Origin: Palsa-1400 sp036008545 | Lineage (GTDB): Bacteria > Verrucomicrobiota > Verrucomicrobiia > Limisphaerales > Palsa-1400 | Assembly: GCA_036008545.1 (NCBI GenBank) | Contig: DASYNM010000408.1 | Location: forward strand, 1 to 9,550 | Reading direction: 5' to 3' | DNA: 9,550 nucleotides | Part shown: one piece after another, positions 6,167-9,550 of the stretch | How the letters are laid out: the number at the start of each line of letters is the position of its first letter | Position numbering within the stretch: position 1 is the stretch's first letter | Notes under the pieces: model-generated | The model's input: the letters and a program-made list of their open reading frames with translations, nothing else | Databases searched by the model: none | Told to the model about the DNA's origin: nothing | Program-made: the position numbers and the translations under genes

Positions 6167-7975
6167 ATGAACAAAATTTTCAACAACCAAACAGCGGCCG
6201 GCGCCTCAGCCTTAAGCGTAAGCCATCGTGTTACGAAGCATTGCCGTTTGAAATGCCTGATGCATGGATGGTCGATGTTGGGGATGTGCCTTCTTGCCCT
6301 CCTGAGCATGAGCTTGTCAGCGCAGGCCTCGGTCAACGTCACGCAACACCACAATCACCTCTCCCGCGACGGTCTTTACATCGATCCTTTCTTTACGAAC
6401 ACCCTCGCCGCGACTTTGACGCGCGACGAGGCGTTTGACGGCGCCATCATAGGTGGTGTTTACGCGCAGCCGCTTTACGTGGAAGGTGGACCGCAAGGCG
6501 GAGCGCTGGTCATTGCCGTGACTGAATCCAATTATGTTTTCGCCCTTGACGCCTTCGATGGCAGCGTCGTTTGGCAGACCAACATAGCCCCACCCATCTC
6601 AAGCGGCGTCCAGCCGTGCGGCAATGTTTTCCCTGCTGGCATCACGGGCACGCCGGTCGTGGATTTGCCGTCGCGGTCGCTCTTTTTCAACTCGATTACC
6701 GTTGATCCCATCACCAGCGCCATCGAGCACCGCATTTTTTCCCTCAACGTGGACACCGGCAACCTTAACCCGGGCTGGCCGCTGAATGTGAACAGCAACG
6801 CGATTTCGGGCGCCACGGTCTTCAGCTCCATTTCCCAAGGCGAACGCGGCGCGTTGACGATCATCGGCACCAACCTCTACGTGCCCTACGGCGGCTTATA
6901 CGGTGATTGCGCAACTTATTACGGCTGGATCGTCGGAGTGCCGCTGAATGATCCAACCACGGTCATGGCCTGGGCCACCACGGCGCAAGGAGGGGGCGCC
7001 TGGTCTGTTGGCGGCGTGGCCAGTGACGGTGTCGATCCATTCCTCGCCACGGGCAACACCTTCACCTCCGGTTCGCATCCGTGGGGCGGCGGAGAGTCCA
7101 TCCTGCATTTCACGCCCAGCCTGGCGCTGACGGGGACATCAAATTACTGGGCTCCTACCAATTGGCTTTCGCTCGATAATGCTGACCTCGACATTGGCGG
7201 CTCAGGTCCCGTCCTGGTGGATGTGCCCGGGGCCACGCCTTCGAAGCTTGTGGTTGCGCTCGGAAAAGATGGGAATATGTACCTGCTTAATCGCACCAAT
7301 CTCGGGGGAATCAGCAAACCAGTGGCGCAAGCGAATGTGGCGAGCGGCGCTATTATCCAAGCCGCAGCCTCATACCAGACCAAGCTGGGCACTTATGTTG
7401 TCTTTTCCAATGGCGGCAACCTTCATTCGTATCGCATCGGGGCTACCAAGCCGCCGACCATCATTAAGGCATGGATCGCGAATGAGAATGGCAACGGCTC
7501 GCCCTTTGTCACATCAACGGACGGCACCAACAGCGTTGTGGTTTGGGGCATTGCCGGCGGGTCGGGCAGCGGACGTCTCTACGGCTTCGACGGTGATACC
7601 GGCACGAATGTGTTCACAGGTGGCGGCACCAGCGAGTTGATGGCCAACTTGAGTTCTTTCATCACGGGCATCGCGGCGCGTGGACGCATTTACGTGGCTG
7701 GCGAAAACAAGATTTACGCCTTCAGTGTGCCGGAGACAGTGGGGCCAATTTACCCGACCAATCTCACCATCCTGCCTAGCGGCGCTTTTCAATTTTCCTT
7801 CACCAACGCGCCGGGCGCACTCTTTGACGTGTTCAGCACCACGAATCTTGGGCAACCTTTCACCAATTGGGTCTGGGTCGATAGCGCCGCTGAGGTTTCG
7901 TTCGGCCAGTACCAATTCACCGACCCCCAAGCGCCTGACAACTCGCAACGCTTTTATCGCGTCCGCTCGCCTTAA
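6167..7975 (+). CDS. Secreted PQQ-type beta-propeller protein with a conserved C-terminal module
   Basis: A 602-residue protein of unknown function. Residues 36-54 form a signal-peptide hydrophobic core ending in an AQA cleavage site. The 30-odd residues before it make an unusually long, basic n-region, so ATG at 6260 (residue 32) could be the real start. GGGA lies 6 bp before the ATG at 6167. The mature N-terminus has NVTQHHNHLSRDGLYID and GGVYAQPLYVEG, typical of a class of secreted propellers. IAVTESNYVFALDAFDGSVVW (116-136, one blade) is a clear PQQ-type repeat; later weaker blades include GRLYGFDGDTGTNVF and GRIYVAGENKIYAF near the end. Residues 527-602 form a separate beta-rich module ending QRFYRVRSP. 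I have no basis for assigning PQQ binding or enzyme activity. It follows glmM by 81 bp on the same strand; a functional link is not evident. Confidence 0.85.
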   Translation: MNKIFNNQTAAGASALSVSHRVTKHCRLKCLMHGWSMLGMCLLALLSMSLSAQASVNVTQHHNHLSRDGLYIDPFFTNTLAATLTRDEAFDGAIIGGVYAQPLYVEGGPQGGALVIAVTESNYVFALDAFDGSVVWQTNIAPPISSGVQPCGNVFPAGITGTPVVDLPSRSLFFNSITVDPITSAIEHRIFSLNVDTGNLNPGWPLNVNSNAISGATVFSSISQGERGALTIIGTNLYVPYGGLYGDCATYYGWIVGVPLNDPTTVMAWATTAQGGGAWSVGGVASDGVDPFLATGNTFTSGSHPWGGGESILHFTPSLALTGTSNYWAPTNWLSLDNADLDIGGSGPVLVDVPGATPSKLVVALGKDGNMYLLNRTNLGGISKPVAQANVASGAIIQAAASYQTKLGTYVVFSNGGNLHSYRIGATKPPTIIKAWIANENGNGSPFVTSTDGTNSVVVWGIAGGSGSGRLYGFDGDTGTNVFTGGGTSELMANLSSFITGIAARGRIYVAGENKIYAFSVPETVGPIYPTNLTILPSGAFQFSFTNAPGALFDVFSTTNLGQPFTNWVWVDSAAEVSFGQYQFTDPQAPDNSQRFYRVRSP

Positions 7976-8084
7976 TCAGGACCGTCGATTCTGAATCAAA
8001 CGCGAGTCCTTTGCTCCGGACGAACGCCCGATAAACCTTGGCGGCATCTTTGTGAAGATGCCGGACGAGAATCGACGCTCCTGA
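7976..8084. repeat. Nested inverted-repeat element in the convergent intergenic gap
   Basis: TCAGGACCGTCGATTCT (7976-7992) and AGAATCGACGCTCCTGA (8068-8084) are inverted copies matching at 16 of 17 positions. Between them lies a perfect hairpin, CGGCATCTT-tgtg-AAGATGCCG (8042-8063), plus a direct repeat CCGGACGA (8016-8023 and 8061-8068) and the short palindrome GATTC-T-GAATC (7987-7997). No T-tract follows any stem, so a standard intrinsic terminator is not supported. The left arm starts at the base after the stop codon of the beta-propeller gene. The structure resembles a small MITE- or REP-like extragenic element, or a large cruciform/3' structure. The remainder of the gap (8085-8156) holds only CCGCCAATTGGACGG (8091-8105), a short imperfect stem, and I see no gene in it. 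Confidence 0.55.
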
Positions 8085-8156
8085 AAGACTCCGCCAATTG
8101 GACGGACAGCCAGCACTCCTGGGAAATTCCGGAAGCGCTCCGTTGCGAGGCGCCAC

Positions 8157-9550
8157 TTATAACTTTACGTTCAACTTGCTGCCGACAAAAGAAACGGCTT
8201 TGGATTGGATCTTGGCGCCTACCAGTTCGATCTCGTAATCTCTTGCGCCGCCGGGCCATTTTTTCATCCGCGCGTCCGGTTCCGTCGTCAACTCACGCGC
8301 TTGGTCATTCCAGTGGAAATGAATCCACACGGTGCTGGGATCCGAGCCGTCGCGATAGCCGAGGCTCTCACCGTCGTCATCGTAAAGGGTGAAATCTCCA
8401 TCGGCGCCAGGATACACACGAAGGGTAGTCGGTCCGGAGACGGTCTGCGCCGTGTACTGACGCACCGGATCGAGGGGAATGATGGCGCCGCCGCGAGCGT
8501 AAAAGGGGAGGGTGGCCAAATCCACCGGACGATCAACCCATCTACCGCCTTCGACTTTTTCGCCGGTCCACCAATCGTGCCAGACTCCAGCAGGGAGATA
8601 GAGATGGCGATTTGTCGCGCCCTTTTCCACGACAGGGGCAACGAGCAGGTCGCGGCCCCAAAGATATTCATCGCCCAGCTTGGCGGCCTCGGCATCTTTG
8701 GGATAATGTAACCAGAGCGCGCGCATGGCAGGCAGGCCCAGATCGACCGACTCGCGCATCAAAGTATAATTGTAAGGAAGCAGGCGGTAGCGCAGCTCCA
8801 AGTATTGACGGCAGATTGGTTCGATTTTCTCATTGTGCAATTCCGCGCGATCCACCACGTCCCGAGATTCGATAGGCCCCATCTCGCCGGTGTTCCAGCC
8901 CCACGGCAGTCGCAGATGCCAGGTGCGGCCGTGGGCGCGGAAGCAAGGATTGAAAGCGGCGAACTCGAACCAGCGCGCGTAAAGCTCGCCCGTCAATTCG
9001 CGCGTGGGCACAAATCCGCCGATGTCCGATCCCCAAAACGGCGTCAAGCTCAGCGAACTGTTCAGGCCCACCGGGACATGCGCTGCCAGCGTGGCCCAGC
9101 GCGATTGCGTGTCACCGGACCAAATCCAGCCGCCGTATCGGGAAGCGCCGGCGTAGCCGTTGCGGTTGAGGCTCCAGGGGCGCACGTTCGGACGCGCTTG
9201 CAACGGCCCCTCGTAGTAGCAGAGATGCCGCGCGAGACGGGCTTCGATGGGCAATTCGTCGCCATCGTCGGGCCACCACGCGTCCACGCCGAGCGCCATG
9301 TCCGGCAGATGCCGTTTCCAATAATTGCCGATGTAAATGGGGCTGTCCGACGCCTCCGTCATAGTGGAGCCGAACAGGTTGCGAGGCGCGGCGTTGATGT
9401 GGAGCGCAACTTTGAAATTCAAATCGTGCAGAGCCTTGATTTGTTCAGCGGGGTGGGGGAAGGAGTTGGTGTTAAACTCCAGCGAACCGTGGCCCAGATT
9501 CCAACCTAACGGACAATAGCCGGTGCCGAGGTAAATCAGCGCGTCGCACG
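8157..9550 (-). CDS. Glycoside hydrolase family 31 enzyme, C-terminal part (5' end beyond window)
   Basis: The frame is open to the right edge; 463 codons are visible and the N-terminal part of the enzyme is missing. GH31 enzymes are retaining alpha-glucosidases, alpha-xylosidases and related transglycosidases. Visible in order: LEFNTNSFPHP and the LHDLNFKVALHIN strand of the (beta/alpha)8 barrel; the nucleophile region GVDAWWPDDGDELP, with the likely nucleophile Asp encoded at 9269-9267; WIWSGDTQSRW, with the likely acid/base Asp at 9113-9111; TPFWGSDIGGF; and FNPCFRAHGR. After the barrel come the LPFYARGGAIIPL sheet domain and a DUF5110-like end (LRVYPGADGDFTLYDDDGES). An internal TTG at 9422 is not the start, because GH31 sequence continues upstream of it. 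Substrate and location (signal peptide or not) cannot be judged without the N-terminus. It converges on the beta-propeller gene. Confidence 0.95.
   Translation of the reverse strand, partial: CDALIYLGTGYCPLGWNLGHGSLEFNTNSFPHPAEQIKALHDLNFKVALHINAAPRNLFGSTMTEASDSPIYIGNYWKRHLPDMALGVDAWWPDDGDELPIEARLARHLCYYEGPLQARPNVRPWSLNRNGYAGASRYGGWIWSGDTQSRWATLAAHVPVGLNSSLSLTPFWGSDIGGFVPTRELTGELYARWFEFAAFNPCFRAHGRTWHLRLPWGWNTGEMGPIESRDVVDRAELHNEKIEPICRQYLELRYRLLPYNYTLMRESVDLGLPAMRALWLHYPKDAEAAKLGDEYLWGRDLLVAPVVEKGATNRHLYLPAGVWHDWWTGEKVEGGRWVDRPVDLATLPFYARGGAIIPLDPVRQYTAQTVSGPTTLRVYPGADGDFTLYDDDGESLGYRDGSDPSTVWIHFHWNDQARELTTEPDARMKKWPGGARDYEIELVGAKIQSKAVSFVGSKLNVKL

Noticed and set aside
8042..8063. The 9-bp perfect hairpin as an intrinsic terminator
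   Set aside because: No run of T follows the stem on either strand, so rho-independent termination is not supported, although it could still protect 3' ends.
7917..8156. 79-codon minus-strand frame across the convergent gap
   Set aside because: It overlaps the end of the beta-propeller gene and consists mainly of the inverted-repeat element, with no ribosome site or family resemblance. It is best seen as a spurious frame over a repeat.
8205..9509. Open frames on the plus strand opposite the GH31 gene (8205-8711 and 8805-9509)
   Set aside because: The GH31 frame is continuous with catalytic motifs in order; the plus-strand frames carry no motif and are codon-bias shadows.

Overview
The window (9,550 bp, moderately GC-rich, densely coding) looks like chromosomal DNA of a Gram-negative-type bacterium, most likely of the phylum Verrucomicrobiota (a Pedosphaera/Limisphaera-like lineage). 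This placement is an inference. It rests mainly on the C-terminal module of the secreted protein at 6167-7975 (FxFSFTNAPG...TTN...W...GQYQFTDP...QRFYRVRSP), a tail I associate with secreted proteins of that group. Signal peptides and a periplasmic-type thioredoxin fit a diderm.

Layout. The left edge (1-71, +) holds the last codons of a gene whose tail resembles phosphoketolase. Four genes follow on the minus strand, read from right to left: aroB (3-dehydroquinate synthase), trpG/pabA (glutamine amidotransferase of anthranilate or aminodeoxychorismate synthase), an exported thioredoxin-fold protein with a long helical C-terminal region, and a short RNase II/R-family (RNB) exoribonuclease. aroB and trpG are 24 bp apart and probably co-transcribed. 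The gaps downstream are 107 and 84 bp, and the 107-bp gap contains a possible promoter. aroB and trpG serve the same pathway: the shikimate route to chorismate, then its amination towards tryptophan or folate.

Divergently from aroB runs glmM (phosphoglucosamine mutase, 4706-6085, +), which supplies glucosamine-1-phosphate for UDP-GlcNAc, peptidoglycan and LPS. The roughly 115-bp gap between them contains a perfect 6-1-6 inverted repeat. After glmM, also on +, comes a secreted PQQ-type beta-propeller protein of unknown function. It converges on a glycoside hydrolase family 31 gene (minus strand) that is cut by the right edge.

The most structured non-coding DNA is the 181-bp convergent gap at 7976-8156. 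Near-perfect 17-bp inverted arms enclose a perfect 9-bp hairpin, which suggests a small dispersed extragenic element or a large foldable 3' structure rather than a plain terminator. I found no tRNA, rRNA, CRISPR array, transposase or phage gene. Apart from that gap and one fully uncharacterised secreted protein, the region is housekeeping and carbohydrate metabolism. No gap between genes exceeds 300 bases.
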